The position numbers and the translations under genes are program-made. From Acidimicrobiaceae bacterium (lineage in GTDB: Bacteria; Actinomycetota; Acidimicrobiia; Acidimicrobiales; Ilumatobacteraceae): DNA of 64,000 nucleotides. The stretch lies in the NCBI GenBank assembly GCA_020637235.1, contig JACJWG010000009.1:1-64000 (forward strand). The letters run 5' to 3'. Shown in pieces: positions 25,144 through 34,480 of the stretch. The notes beneath the pieces are model-generated. The model saw nothing but the letters and a program-made list of their open reading frames with translations. It was not told the DNA's origin and did not search any database. Positions within the stretch are counted from its first letter, which is position 1. Each line of letters opens with the position of its first letter.

Positions 25144-25653
25144 TCAGTGCGTCGGGCCGGTGTAGTTCTTGCGCGCCTCGTCGATCTCCCGCCACGCGGC
25201 GTCGCGACCCGCGATCCCCGCCGTCGACGAGGTCTTGCCCGGCTCGAGGGCCTTGTAGACCTCGAAGAAGTGCTGGATCTCCTCGACGAGCTGCGGGGTG
25301 AGATCGGACAGGTCCTCGACGTGCTGCCAGCGCGGCTCACGCGGCGGGACACAGATCACCTTCGCGTCCTCACCGGCCTCGTCGTGCATGTAGAGCACAC
25401 CGATCGGCCGGGCCTGCACCCATACACCCGGGTAGACCGGGTCCTCGAGCAGCACCAGCGCGTCGAGGGGATCGCCGTCGCCGCCGAGGGTGTCGGGGAT
25501 GAAGCCGTAGTCGGCCGGATACGTGGTGGCCGTGAACAGTCGCCGGTCGAGGAACACCCGGCCGGTCTCGTGATCGATCTCGTACTTGTTGCGGCTGCCA
25601 CGAGGGATCTCGATGACCACGTAGATGCATCCGTCGGCGAGGGGGTTCGACAT
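25144..25653 (-). CDS. ppa: inorganic pyrophosphatase (family I)
   Basis: 169 residues. Hydrolyses pyrophosphate to drive biosynthetic reactions. The signature DYGFIPDTLGGDGDPLDALVL with its metal-binding Asp residues lies near residue 50, and EIPRGSRNKYEID near the N-terminus is typical. The ATG at 25653 fits the normal family start; the frame stays open further upstream but that part is antisense to the aminotransferase. The last codons and the downstream gap contain GTCAGTGCGTCGG repeated in tandem. Confidence 0.95.
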   Translation of the reverse strand: MSNPLADGCIYVVIEIPRGSRNKYEIDHETGRVFLDRRLFTATTYPADYGFIPDTLGGDGDPLDALVLLEDPVYPGVWVQARPIGVLYMHDEAGEDAKVICVPPREPRWQHVEDLSDLTPQLVEEIQHFFEVYKALEPGKTSSTAGIAGRDAAWREIDEARKNYTGPTH

Positions 25654-25798
25654 GGAGGGGAATGGTGGCACACCCGACCCCGGTTCCCACTCGATCCGCA
25701 CGACGTGTGACCATCGACCCATCGCGGACGACCCTCGGCGCACGCCGGACGCCGACGCCCCGCCGATATCGAACCCCCGGATCGCGCCCGGCGCGTCG

Positions 25799-25804
25799 TA
25801 ACCT
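25799..25804 (+). promoter_or_regulatory. -10 box of the aminotransferase gene (leaderless)
   Basis: TAACCT, 6 bp before the ATG at 25811. Confidence 0.55.
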
Positions 25805-25810
25805 GGACAG

Positions 25811-27013
25811 ATGGAGTTCCGCCGCATCACCAACCTGCCGCCGTACGTCTTCACGATCATCAACAACCTGAAGATCGAGGCACGGCGAGCAGGTGTCGAT
25901 GTGATCGACCTCGGGTTCGGCAACCCCGACATCCCGTCGCCGCAGATCGCCGTCGACAAGCTGGCGGAAGCGGCGCACATCGGCCGCAACCACCGCTACT
26001 CGCTCAGCCGCGGCCTCCCGAAGCTCCGCGAGGCCGTGGCGGCGATGTACGAGCGAAAGTGGGGTGTGCAGCTCGACACCGAGCTCGAGATCACCAACAC
26101 GATCGGTTCGAAGGAGGGTTTCAGCCACCTGATGTGGGTGCTGCTCGACCGAGGCGACGCCGCGATCGTGCCCAGCCCGAGCTACCCGATCCACATCTAC
26201 GGGCCGCTGTTCGCCGGTGCCGACCTGCGCCAGGTGCCGATGCGCCACCTGGCCGATCCCCGGGTGAGCGACTTCACCGCCGACTTCTTCGAGAGCCTCA
26301 CCACCGCGTACGACGTGGGCTGGCCGAAGCCGCGGGTGCTCGTCATCTCGTTCCCGCACAACCCCACGGGCGCGGTCGTCGACCTCGACTTCATGCAGAA
26401 GGTGGTCGATTTCTGCCGCGAGCGCGACATGATCGTCGTGCACGACTTCGCGTATGCCGACGTCGGCTTCGACGGCTACCAGCCGCCGAGCATCCTGCAG
26501 GCCGAGGGGGCCAAGGAGTGTGCCGTCGAGCTCTACTCGATGACCAAGAGCTTCTCGATGGCGGGCTGGCGGAGCGCCTTCCTCGTCGGCAATCGCGACG
26601 TGGTGCAGGCGCTCGTGAAACTGAAGAGCTATCTCGACTACGGCCAGTTCCAGCCGATCCAGATCGCCGCGACGGTCACGATGAACGAGGCGCCCGACTA
26701 CCCGGCCGAGGTCTGTGCGATCTACGAGAGCCGACGCGACGCGCTGATCGACGGGCTGGCCCGCATCGGCTGGGACATCCCGAAGCCGAAGGGCTCGATG
26801 TTCGTGTGGGCGCCGATCCCGGAGCCGTACGCCGAGATGGACTCGGTGGAGTTCTGCTCGCACGTCGTGCGCGAGTGCGAGGTGGCGCTGTCGCCGGGCG
26901 TGGGCTTCGGTCCCGGCGGGGAAGGCTTTGCACGGTTCGCGCTGATCGAGAACGAACGCCGCATCGCGCAGGGCATCCGCAACTTGAAGAAGGGCCTCAC
27001 CAAGCTCGGCTGA
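25811..27013 (+). CDS. alaC: class I/II PLP aminotransferase, AlaC type
   Basis: 400 residues, fold-type I. The PLP lysine is K246 in SMTKSFSMAGWR; FPHNPTGAVVDLDFM and HDFAYADVGFDGY carry the usual Asn, Asp and Tyr ligands. The N-terminal RRITNLPPYVFTIINNLK is typical of the AlaC (glutamate-pyruvate aminotransferase) and related YfdZ group, which make alanine or catabolise related amino acids. LL-diaminopimelate aminotransferase (DapL) is the alternative but its hallmarks are not clear. It is divergent from ppa. Confidence 0.87.
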   Translation: MEFRRITNLPPYVFTIINNLKIEARRAGVDVIDLGFGNPDIPSPQIAVDKLAEAAHIGRNHRYSLSRGLPKLREAVAAMYERKWGVQLDTELEITNTIGSKEGFSHLMWVLLDRGDAAIVPSPSYPIHIYGPLFAGADLRQVPMRHLADPRVSDFTADFFESLTTAYDVGWPKPRVLVISFPHNPTGAVVDLDFMQKVVDFCRERDMIVVHDFAYADVGFDGYQPPSILQAEGAKECAVELYSMTKSFSMAGWRSAFLVGNRDVVQALVKLKSYLDYGQFQPIQIAATVTMNEAPDYPAEVCAIYESRRDALIDGLARIGWDIPKPKGSMFVWAPIPEPYAEMDSVEFCSHVVRECEVALSPGVGFGPGGEGFARFALIENERRIAQGIRNLKKGLTKLG

Positions 27014-27075
27014 CGTCGGTCGTCGGGTTCACGCGCCCGTCACACGGGCGTGACGAACCCGGTCGCCGGCGTCGT

Positions 27076-27081
27076 TACGGT
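27076..27081 (+). promoter_or_regulatory. -10 box of the ACT-domain gene (leaderless)
   Basis: TACGGT, 6 bp before the GTG at 27088. Confidence 0.5.
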
Positions 27082-27087
27082 GCCGGT

Positions 27088-27759
27088 GTGGAGTCGTTCG
27101 TCGTACGCGTGTGGCTGCCCGATCGCCCCGGGGCGCTCGGGCAGGTGGCCAGTCGGATCGGCGCACTCCGCGGCGACGTGGTCGGCATCGACATCCTCGA
27201 GCGAGGCGGCGGGCGTGCCGTCGACGACCTCGTGGTGCACCTGCCGACGTCTGGTCTCGTCGACCAGTTGGTGGCGGAGATCACCCAGGTGGACGGGGTG
27301 GCGGTGGAGGACGTGCGACGGGTCGCGAGCGACCGGCCGGACTCCGGGTTGGTGGCGTTGGAGGTGGCAGCGGTCGTGGCGGAGGCCCCGATCGCCCGAC
27401 GCCTGGAACGGTTGTGTCACGAGCTGGCGGGGCTCGTCGACGCCGACTGGGTGGTCGCGATCGACACGACGACGGGCGTGGTGTCGGCATCGTCGCACGA
27501 CGGCACCGCGCCCGACTCGTCGTGGCTCGTCGCGTTCCTCGACGGGTGCCGGCACCTCGACGCCGAGCAGGCGGCGGGCGCGCCGGGCGATCTGGCATGG
27601 GGATGGCTCGGTGCTCCCGACGCGACGGGCGAGCGCGAGTTGGTCGTGGTGAGCGGCCGGCACGGCCGGCCGTTCCACACCCGCGAGCGCCAGCAGCTCG
27701 CGATGCTCTGCCGCCTGACCGCCGCGCTCGTCGACGTCGCCGCCTGCGCCTGCGCGTGA
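27088..27759 (+). CDS. ACT-domain protein
   Basis: 223 residues. The N-terminus is an ACT domain (FVVRVWLPDRPGALGQVASRIGALRGDVVGI), a small-molecule-binding fold often sensing amino acids. The remainder (about residues 75-223) has no recognised family but looks like a GAF-type half with RQQLAMLCRLTAALVDVA at the end. No catalytic domain is attached, so it is a stand-alone sensor or regulator. A TACGGT box 6 bp upstream defines the GTG start. It follows the aminotransferase by 74 bp, which may hint at the ligand. Confidence 0.75.
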   Translation: MESFVVRVWLPDRPGALGQVASRIGALRGDVVGIDILERGGGRAVDDLVVHLPTSGLVDQLVAEITQVDGVAVEDVRRVASDRPDSGLVALEVAAVVAEAPIARRLERLCHELAGLVDADWVVAIDTTTGVVSASSHDGTAPDSSWLVAFLDGCRHLDAEQAAGAPGDLAWGWLGAPDATGERELVVVSGRHGRPFHTRERQQLAMLCRLTAALVDVAACACA

Positions 27760-27784
27760 CGCCTGACGCCTGACGCCTGACGCC
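27757..27784 (+). repeat. four tandem 7-nt repeats
   Basis: Unit TGACGCC, four exact copies starting at the ACT gene stop codon (the first TGA is the stop). Confidence 0.95.
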
Positions 27785-27785
27785 T

Positions 27786-27824
27786 GGCGACCGGGCCGGG
27801 CGACCGGGCCGGGCGACCGGGTCG
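27786..27824 (+). repeat. three tandem 13-nt repeats
   Basis: Unit GGCGACCGGGCCG, three copies (the last with one C to T change), directly after the 7-nt array in the 111-bp gap before the giant gene. Confidence 0.93.
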
Positions 27825-27870
27825 ACCCGGTTGACGAATCGCCGGCGTTCGACACGGTCCGCGAGAGGAC

Positions 27871-30800
27871 ATGTCGAGGCTCAGGACGGCACACTCGGCG
27901 ACGGCAGCAGGGCGACCGCGATCCGCCCCCGCTCGCGCGATCGCGGGCGCGGCAGCGACGCTGTCGTCGATCGTCGTCGCCCGCGCCGTGACCACGCAGG
28001 TGGATCGTGGGGAGGTGGCCGCCGTCCTCGTCGCCGTGCCGGCGCTGATCGCGGCCGTCGTCGTGGTGGCGCGGCTGGGATTGTGGGCGCTGGTGTGGGG
28101 CCCACCCCGCAGCCGACGCCCCGACCCTGGGGCGCGTGCCACGGCGGAGGCCGCACTCGCGGAGACCGAGATCGCCGTGCTCTGCGACGACCGGTCGTTG
28201 GTCCTCGTGCGGACCGCGGCGATCGCGGCCACGGCCGCGCTCGGTGCGCCCTCGCGCGTCGTGCTCGTCGGAGCCGACCCCCGCCTCGAGTCGGTCGGGC
28301 GGTCGTTGTCGGTACGGGTCGTCCCGGCCGGCCGTGGCGCAGCGGCGATCGTCGCCGCCGTCGGCGCCGCACGGCGCGACTTCCTCGTGATCACCGACGC
28401 CGGCCGCGCCGTGCTCCCGGGTGCGTTGCGCCCGGCGCTCGAACGTTTCGACGCCGAGACGGCCTGGGTGCAGGCCGACGCGACGGTGCCGCACCTTCGT
28501 TCGCTGCATCACCACGTCCGCCGGCGTGTGGGTTGGCCGTCGCTCGACGCACGAGACGCCATGCCCTGGTGGGGGTCCGACTCGATCGTGCGCGTCGCCG
28601 CGGCGCGCGACTGGCCGCTCGGTCGCGGCGTCGCGGCGTGCACGGTGGCGGCGCAGCGGCGCGGGCTCGTCGGTCGATGGCACGACGCCGCCATCTGCGT
28701 GGAGCAGACCGACGGGGATCCGGATCCGCACGCGGCGGTGTTCGCCCGAGCGGAGCGGTTGCGTCGCTGGCGCGGCGCCGGCTCGCCGCTGTGGGTCCCC
28801 GACCTGCGGCTGCGGCAGCGACTCGGCCATGCTGCGGTCCTCGCCGACGATCTCGTGGGCGTCGCCGCGGCCGCTGCCGTCACGGCACTGCTCGTCGCGG
28901 CGATCGCCACGGCCGTCACCGCCGACGTGCCGGTCGGGCTCGGCGGCTGGACGTGGGGCGCCGCTGCGTGCGTGGTGCTCGCGTGGTTGGGACGATGGTG
29001 GGGCACCGACGGGTTGGTCCGACCGTTCGCCTCGGTGCGCGCCGGCTTCGAGGACCTCCTGCCCTCGGTCGGGGCGCTCGTCGCGTCGTGCCGGCCCGCC
29101 GACCGATCGACGGACTCGTCGGTGGCCGTCGGCGCGACCGCCGCACGTCGGGTCCGGCGGCGACTGCTGACACTGGTGGTCGTGCTCGACGTGGCCGTGG
29201 TCGCCGCCGCGTGTCGCCTCGCCACGGCAGGCGCCGGGGGTGGCGCCGGCGTCGGTCGGGGCCACACGAGCACCTCCACCACCGACCGGGTGCTCGGCGT
29301 GACCGCGCTCACGCTGGCCGGCGTCACGGCGGTGAGCGGACTGCTCGCCGCGGCGAGGGTGGTCCGGCGCAACCACAGCGTGCGTGCCGAGCGACGGCTG
29401 CCGGCTTCGGTGGTGGCACGCATCGGCCCCCACCGAGGCCAGGTGCTCGACCTCGCGGCGAGCGGCTTCCGGGCCGAGTTCGCCGCGCCGGCCGAGCTGC
29501 TGTCCGAGCTGCCGGTGCGGCTCGACGTCCGCGGCCTGGCACCGATCTCGGTGCGCGCCCAGGTGGTGCGTGTCGAGCCGCGAGGCGATCGTTGGACGAT
29601 CGGGCTCCGGCTGGTGACCGTTGGCGCGACCGATCACGACGAGTACCTGGCGCTGTGGCTGTCGCAGATGGTCGGCGCCGCCGAACAGCGGCCGAGGCGC
29701 CTGCACGACCCCGTCGTGGGGCGGTGGCCGGTGACGAGCGGTGGGGCGCCCGTGGTGCGGGTGCTGTCGGCGGCGGCGATGCTGCTCCTCGGCGTGGCGG
29801 TCCTGCCGGCGGCCACCGCGGGGGCGAGCCGAGCAGATCGTGCGAGCCGACCGGCGGCGACCTCCGACTCCGCGACCTCCGACCCCGCGACGACCGACCC
29901 CGCGACATCCGACCCAGCGGCGGCCGACCCCTCGGCGTCCGACGACGTCGGCACGACGATCGAACCCGGGAACGAACCCGAGATCGAACCCGGGAACGAA
30001 CCCGACGACTCGGTGCTCTCGGCCGGTGGCGGACCTGCCGACGACGCGACGTCGGGGACACCGGCGGTGCGCCCGTCGGCCACCCGTGCCGGGCTCACCC
30101 TGGTGAGCACGATCGACGACCTCGACCGTCAGGTGGAGGGCGCACAGGTGGTGGCGCACGTCGTCACCCTCCATCACGACGACGGTCCGTTCGATGCCGT
30201 CGAAGGCGCCACCGTCACCGTCGTCGCCGGGGCCGGCGTCGTGCTCGACGGCTCGATCGGCGGGACCTGCGACGGCGCCGACGCCGCCGTCCTCGACACC
30301 GCCAGCTCGTCGACCATCGAGTGGCGGCTGTTCGAGACGGCAGCGCTCGCGCCCGGCGACGGATGCACGCTGCAGTGGTCGGAGCAGCTGCCGGCGTCGG
30401 CCGAGCTCGACGACGGGGCGGTCCTCGGCAGTGAGATCAGCGTCGACCGCGTCGAGCACGCACGTGGGGCCGGTGGGCCCGCTGGTGGCGTCGAGGGGCC
30501 GTCCGTGGTGGACGAGATCGTCGTGCGCCGCCCGACCGTGCAGGTCACCACGTCCGCCGGTGACGGCGTGCTCGACCGGCTCTCGATCGGGGCGCCGCTG
30601 CTGTGGCACACCACCGTGATCAACACCTCGCCACACCCGGCGAGTGCGTACGGGATCGATCTCGTGCAGACCCTGCCGCCGAACTGGACGTACGAGGCCA
30701 CGGTGTCGGTGCAGCCCGCCCGCTGCGACGGCGCGCCGGTGGTGCTCGTCGACGAGGCGGCCGGCCGGCAGACGATCACCTGGACCGACCTGTGCAGCCT

Positions 30801-32949
30801 GGCCCAGGGGGAGCGGCTCGAGCTCGTGTTCACCGCCGTCGCATCCGACGCGGCTGCGACGACACCCGGCCTGGTGGACGGCGACGGCGGGCGGGTGCCG
30901 CACACGAGCGAGGTGGCGCTCACCGCGGAGGACGCCGGCGGGACCTCGCTCGGGCGCGCCACCGATCGGGCCAGCGCCTACGCCCAGGCCGTCGATCTCT
31001 CGGTGCGGCTGACCGACACCGGCATCGACGACGCGCCCGCCGACACGAGCCCCGCCATGTTGGTGGGCGGGCTCGGGCGCTACCGCATCGACGTGGGCAA
31101 CGACGGACCCGACCCCACCGTCGGCGAGATCGCGGTCGATCTGGTGCTCCCGGCAGGGCTGGGTGTGTTCAGCACCGCCGGCGACGGATGGGTGTGCGCC
31201 ACACCCGACGCGGCCGCTCCGCTCACCTGCACCACGGACACGGTGCTCGGCGCCGGCGCCGTGCTGCCACCGATCCTGGTGGCCGTCGCCGTGGGACCCG
31301 ACGCACTCGCCGACGCCGAGGACCCGTCGGATCGGCACGTCGTCGCGGCGTCCGCCACCGTGCGCAGCGGGGCGGTCGACGTCGACCCCCGCAACGACAC
31401 CGACGACGAGCAGACGCTGGTGCGTCGCGACCTCGCCGATGCCGAGCCGGTCGTGGTGTCGCTGGTGGCGGTCACGGGAGCTCGTCGGGTCGAGGTCGGT
31501 GACCATGTGGTCTACGACGCCGTGGTCACGAGCCAGGGTTCGGCCACCATCGCCCAGGGCGTGGAGGTGCGTGCCGAGATGCCGCCGGGGCTGCGGGTCG
31601 ACGACCTGGCCGACATCGACGCCCCGGGCTGGACCTGCGATCTGGCCGCGGCGCGTGACGGCGGCGGCTCGTGGACGTGCACGCACCCCGGACCGATCGA
31701 ACCCGGTGCGGTGCTGCCACCCGTGCGCGTGCGCGCCGTCGTCGCAGCCGAGGCGGTCTCGACGCTCGCGCCCAGCGCCGAGATCGAGCTCGAACAGCGG
31801 CTGAGCGCGCACGCGATCGGTGCGGCAGCGGTGGGTCGGTCGGCGACCGTCACGTGGACGCCCGTCCCGGTCACCCGCAACGCGGTCGTCGTGGTCGATC
31901 GTGGGGGCACCTGGCGGACCGGTGAGGCGCACCCGATCCGGGTGTCGGCCGCCACCGAGGGTCCCTCCGGCGAGTACGGGCCGCTCACCGTCGAACTGCC
32001 ACTCCCGGACGGGACGCAGGTGGTGGGTGTCGACGACGGCGACTGGTCGTGCCGGCAGGGAGACGACGGCTCCGGTGTCCCCACGGTGGTGTGCTCGCTC
32101 GACCGGCAGGGCGTCGACTACGGCGCCGCGCTGCTCGAACCCGGCGTGGCGAGCACGCCGATCGAACTGCTCGTCGTGCCGGGCGACACGGCGACGCTGG
32201 TGTTGCGGCCGCGTGTCCGCGGCGCGACCGACCTCACCTGGCGAGCCACCGATCTGGAGGTCGCGGTCACGCGCCCGAGCGAGTTGACGCTCGATCTCGA
32301 CGTCACGATGCCGGCCGAGACGATGCCGGCCGAGACGATGCCGGCCGAGACGATGCCGGCCGCACGGGTGTCCGTCGCGCCGGGTGCGACGATCGAACTC
32401 ACCGCCGCGGTCGACAATGCCGGGCCCGCCTCCGCCGAGGGGATCGAGGTGGTGCTCGCCGTCCCCGAGGGGTGGCGGCTGGCGCCCGGCGACCGGGGCG
32501 GCAACTGGCGCTGCGACCAGGACGTCACGATCACGTGCACGCTCGACCCCTCGCTCGAGGTGGGCGCCACGGCCGTCGTGCCCGTCGTGATCACGCTCCC
32601 GACGGACGCTGCCCCGGGTGAGGCGTCGATCACCGCGGTGGTGGGTTCGCAGGCCGACGGCGACCTCGACGGGCGCACCGCCACGGTCGTGCTCGAGGTG
32701 CAGGCGTCGTCCGCGGAGCCGGCCCCGACGGCCCCGACGACCCCGACGACGTCGCCGGCGTCGCCGGCGTCGCCGGCGTCGCCGGCGTCATCGTCGCCGA
32801 CGTCGATGCCGGCCATCCCGACGGCGTCGAACGTCACGCCCGTCGATCCGGCTGCACCGCTCGCGCAGCTCGCGGGATTCGGTGGCGCCGCGGGCGCGTT
32901 CGTGTTCGCGCTGGTGCTGCTCAGCGGTCGTCGCCGCCAGGGCTGGTGA
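27871..32949 (+). CDS. giant chimeric envelope protein: degenerate GT2-like, PilZ and DUF11-like repeats
   Basis: 1692 residues, one unbroken frame. N-terminal membrane helices (about 40-75) precede a region laid out like a cellulose-synthase-type GT2 domain, but the DxD site reads VITDAGR (D176) and the QxxRW motif reads RLRRW (296-300), so catalysis is doubtful. More helices follow, then a PilZ domain with R505xxxR509 and D527LAASG532, the two c-di-GMP contact motifs. A membrane segment near 635-650 leads to a Thr/Asp/Pro linker and several DUF11-like extracellular repeats (GDGWVC, APGWTC, DGDWSC, GGNWRC). It ends with a membrane helix and GRRRQGW, a cell-surface anchor layout. It overlaps glpK tail to tail. 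Confidence 0.8.
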   Translation: MSRLRTAHSATAAGRPRSAPARAIAGAAATLSSIVVARAVTTQVDRGEVAAVLVAVPALIAAVVVVARLGLWALVWGPPRSRRPDPGARATAEAALAETEIAVLCDDRSLVLVRTAAIAATAALGAPSRVVLVGADPRLESVGRSLSVRVVPAGRGAAAIVAAVGAARRDFLVITDAGRAVLPGALRPALERFDAETAWVQADATVPHLRSLHHHVRRRVGWPSLDARDAMPWWGSDSIVRVAAARDWPLGRGVAACTVAAQRRGLVGRWHDAAICVEQTDGDPDPHAAVFARAERLRRWRGAGSPLWVPDLRLRQRLGHAAVLADDLVGVAAAAAVTALLVAAIATAVTADVPVGLGGWTWGAAACVVLAWLGRWWGTDGLVRPFASVRAGFEDLLPSVGALVASCRPADRSTDSSVAVGATAARRVRRRLLTLVVVLDVAVVAAACRLATAGAGGGAGVGRGHTSTSTTDRVLGVTALTLAGVTAVSGLLAAARVVRRNHSVRAERRLPASVVARIGPHRGQVLDLAASGFRAEFAAPAELLSELPVRLDVRGLAPISVRAQVVRVEPRGDRWTIGLRLVTVGATDHDEYLALWLSQMVGAAEQRPRRLHDPVVGRWPVTSGGAPVVRVLSAAAMLLLGVAVLPAATAGASRADRASRPAATSDSATSDPATTDPATSDPAAADPSASDDVGTTIEPGNEPEIEPGNEPDDSVLSAGGGPADDATSGTPAVRPSATRAGLTLVSTIDDLDRQVEGAQVVAHVVTLHHDDGPFDAVEGATVTVVAGAGVVLDGSIGGTCDGADAAVLDTASSSTIEWRLFETAALAPGDGCTLQWSEQLPASAELDDGAVLGSEISVDRVEHARGAGGPAGGVEGPSVVDEIVVRRPTVQVTTSAGDGVLDRLSIGAPLLWHTTVINTSPHPASAYGIDLVQTLPPNWTYEATVSVQPARCDGAPVVLVDEAAGRQTITWTDLCSLAQGERLELVFTAVASDAAATTPGLVDGDGGRVPHTSEVALTAEDAGGTSLGRATDRASAYAQAVDLSVRLTDTGIDDAPADTSPAMLVGGLGRYRIDVGNDGPDPTVGEIAVDLVLPAGLGVFSTAGDGWVCATPDAAAPLTCTTDTVLGAGAVLPPILVAVAVGPDALADAEDPSDRHVVAASATVRSGAVDVDPRNDTDDEQTLVRRDLADAEPVVVSLVAVTGARRVEVGDHVVYDAVVTSQGSATIAQGVEVRAEMPPGLRVDDLADIDAPGWTCDLAAARDGGGSWTCTHPGPIEPGAVLPPVRVRAVVAAEAVSTLAPSAEIELEQRLSAHAIGAAAVGRSATVTWTPVPVTRNAVVVVDRGGTWRTGEAHPIRVSAATEGPSGEYGPLTVELPLPDGTQVVGVDDGDWSCRQGDDGSGVPTVVCSLDRQGVDYGAALLEPGVASTPIELLVVPGDTATLVLRPRVRGATDLTWRATDLEVAVTRPSELTLDLDVTMPAETMPAETMPAETMPAARVSVAPGATIELTAAVDNAGPASAEGIEVVLAVPEGWRLAPGDRGGNWRCDQDVTITCTLDPSLEVGATAVVPVVITLPTDAAPGEASITAVVGSQADGDLDGRTATVVLEVQASSAEPAPTAPTTPTTSPASPASPASPASSSPTSMPAIPTASNVTPVDPAAPLAQLAGFGGAAGAFVFALVLLSGRRRQGW
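32305..32361 (+). repeat. 15-nt tandem repeats in the giant gene
   Basis: Unit ACGATGCCGGCCGAG, three exact copies plus a partial one, encoding ETMPA repeats. Confidence 0.95.
32751..32786 (+). repeat. 9-nt tandem repeats in the giant gene
   Basis: Unit GTCGCCGGC, four copies, encoding SPA repeats in the stalk before the C-terminal membrane helix. Confidence 0.93.
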
Positions 32950-34429
32950 CCCAGCCCCGCGCACGCTCCACCGCACGCCGCCACTGGTCGTACTGCAGGT
33001 CGGCGAACACGGCGAGATCGCCGCCCGTCGGGACGAATTCGGCGTCGAGCTCCCAGCGGTCGGTCACCGATGCGAGCGAGGGCCAGACGCCCTCGGCCAG
33101 TCCGGCCAGGAACGCAGCGCCGAGCGCCGTCGTCTCCTGGTCGCGTGGGCGCCGCACCGTGACGCCCAGCTGATCGGCCTGCACCTGCATCAGCAGGTCC
33201 ATCACCGAGGCGCCGCCGTCGACGCGCAGTTCGGTGAGCGGGGTCCCCGACGCCTGCACCATCGCGTCGACGACGTCACGCGTGCGGAACGCCATGGCCT
33301 CGATCGTGGCACGGGCGAGGTGGGCGCGGGTGGTGCCGCGCGTGATGCCGACGATCGTGCCGCGGGCGTACGGGTCCCAGAACGGACTGCCGAGGCCGGC
33401 GAAGGCGGGCACGAGATACACGCCGCCGGTGTCGGGCACGCGCTCGGCGAGCGGACCGATCTCGGGGGCGCTGTCGATGATCGACAACCCGTCGCGCAGC
33501 CACTGGATTGCCGCCCCGGTCACGAAGATCGATCCCTCGAGCGCGTAGGCCGTGGTGCCGTCGGCCAGGGTCCATGCCACCGTGGTGAGCATGCCCTCGG
33601 TCGGGGCCGGGCACCGGTCACCGACGTTCATCAGCACGAAGCTCCCCGTCCCGTAGGTGTTCTTCGCCGTCCCGGGGGCGAAGGACGCCTGGCCGAACAG
33701 CGCCGCCTGCTGATCGCCGGCGATGCCCGACACCGGGATGCCGGCCGGCACTCCACATCGTTCGGAGGTGACGCCGAAGCGCCCACTCGACGGGCGGACC
33801 GTGGGCAACGCCTCGATCGGCACGTGCAGCAGGTCGCACATCTCGGGCGACCACGCCAGCGTCCGGATGTCGAACAACATGGTCCGGCTCGCGTTGGACG
33901 GATCGGTGGCGTGCACCTCGCCACCCGTGAGGTTCCAGAGGATCCAGCTGTCGATCGTGCCGAGCGCCAGATCGGCGTCCGCGGCGATGCCTCGCTCGGC
34001 GAGCATCCACGCGAACTTGGTGCCCGAGAAGTACGGGTCGAGCACGAGTCCGGTGGTCGCACGTACGAGCGGCAGGGCTCCATCGGCCGCCAACTGGTCG
34101 CAGCGGGCGGCGGTCCGGCGGTCCTGCCACACGATCGCCCGACCGTGTGGTCGCCCCGTCGTGCGGCTCCACGCGACGACGGTCTCGCGCTGATTGGTGA
34201 TGCCGATCGCCGCGACGTCGTCGCCGCCGGCACGCACTCGCTCGACCACCTCGAGCAAGGTGTCGCGCACCACCGCCCAGATCTCCTCGGCGTCGTGCTC
34301 GACCCAGCCCGGGGTGGGGTAGTGCTGGGTGAACTCCCGGTACGCCGAGATCGAGGGTGCGTCGTCGAAGACGGCACGGCTCCGGACGCCGGTCGTGCCG
34401 GCATCGATGGCGATCACACACGAACTCAT
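32921..34429 (-). CDS. glpK: glycerol kinase
   Basis: 502 residues, the normal GlpK length. Phosphorylates glycerol to sn-glycerol-3-phosphate. AIDAGTTGVRSRAV is the phosphate-1 loop; ITNQRETVVAW and DPYFSGTKFAWML carry the Arg/Glu and Tyr that hold glycerol; IAGDQQAALFGQ and DGGASVMDLLMQVQAD complete the family pattern. ATG 34429 is preceded by TAGTGT 9 bp away. Its 3' end overlaps the convergent giant gene by 29 bp. It lies 19 kb from glpD, so glycerol use is split over two loci. Confidence 0.95.
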   Translation of the reverse strand: MSSCVIAIDAGTTGVRSRAVFDDAPSISAYREFTQHYPTPGWVEHDAEEIWAVVRDTLLEVVERVRAGGDDVAAIGITNQRETVVAWSRTTGRPHGRAIVWQDRRTAARCDQLAADGALPLVRATTGLVLDPYFSGTKFAWMLAERGIAADADLALGTIDSWILWNLTGGEVHATDPSNASRTMLFDIRTLAWSPEMCDLLHVPIEALPTVRPSSGRFGVTSERCGVPAGIPVSGIAGDQQAALFGQASFAPGTAKNTYGTGSFVLMNVGDRCPAPTEGMLTTVAWTLADGTTAYALEGSIFVTGAAIQWLRDGLSIIDSAPEIGPLAERVPDTGGVYLVPAFAGLGSPFWDPYARGTIVGITRGTTRAHLARATIEAMAFRTRDVVDAMVQASGTPLTELRVDGGASVMDLLMQVQADQLGVTVRRPRDQETTALGAAFLAGLAEGVWPSLASVTDRWELDAEFVPTGGDLAVFADLQYDQWRRAVERARGWVTSPGGDDR

Positions 34430-34438
34430 CGACACCGG

Positions 34439-34444
34439 ACACTA
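34439..34444 (-). promoter_or_regulatory. -10 box of glpK (leaderless)
   Basis: TAGTGT on the minus strand, 9 bp from the ATG. Confidence 0.5.
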
Positions 34445-34480
34445 GCGACGAGCGACCCGCCCGCTCGGCAGAGTCGGGCG

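Noticed and set aside
27040..31932. 1630-codon open frame on the minus strand
   Set aside because: It is antisense to the giant gene and the ACT gene; it has no recognisable domain and is His/Arg/Gly-rich as expected for the complement of GC-biased codons.
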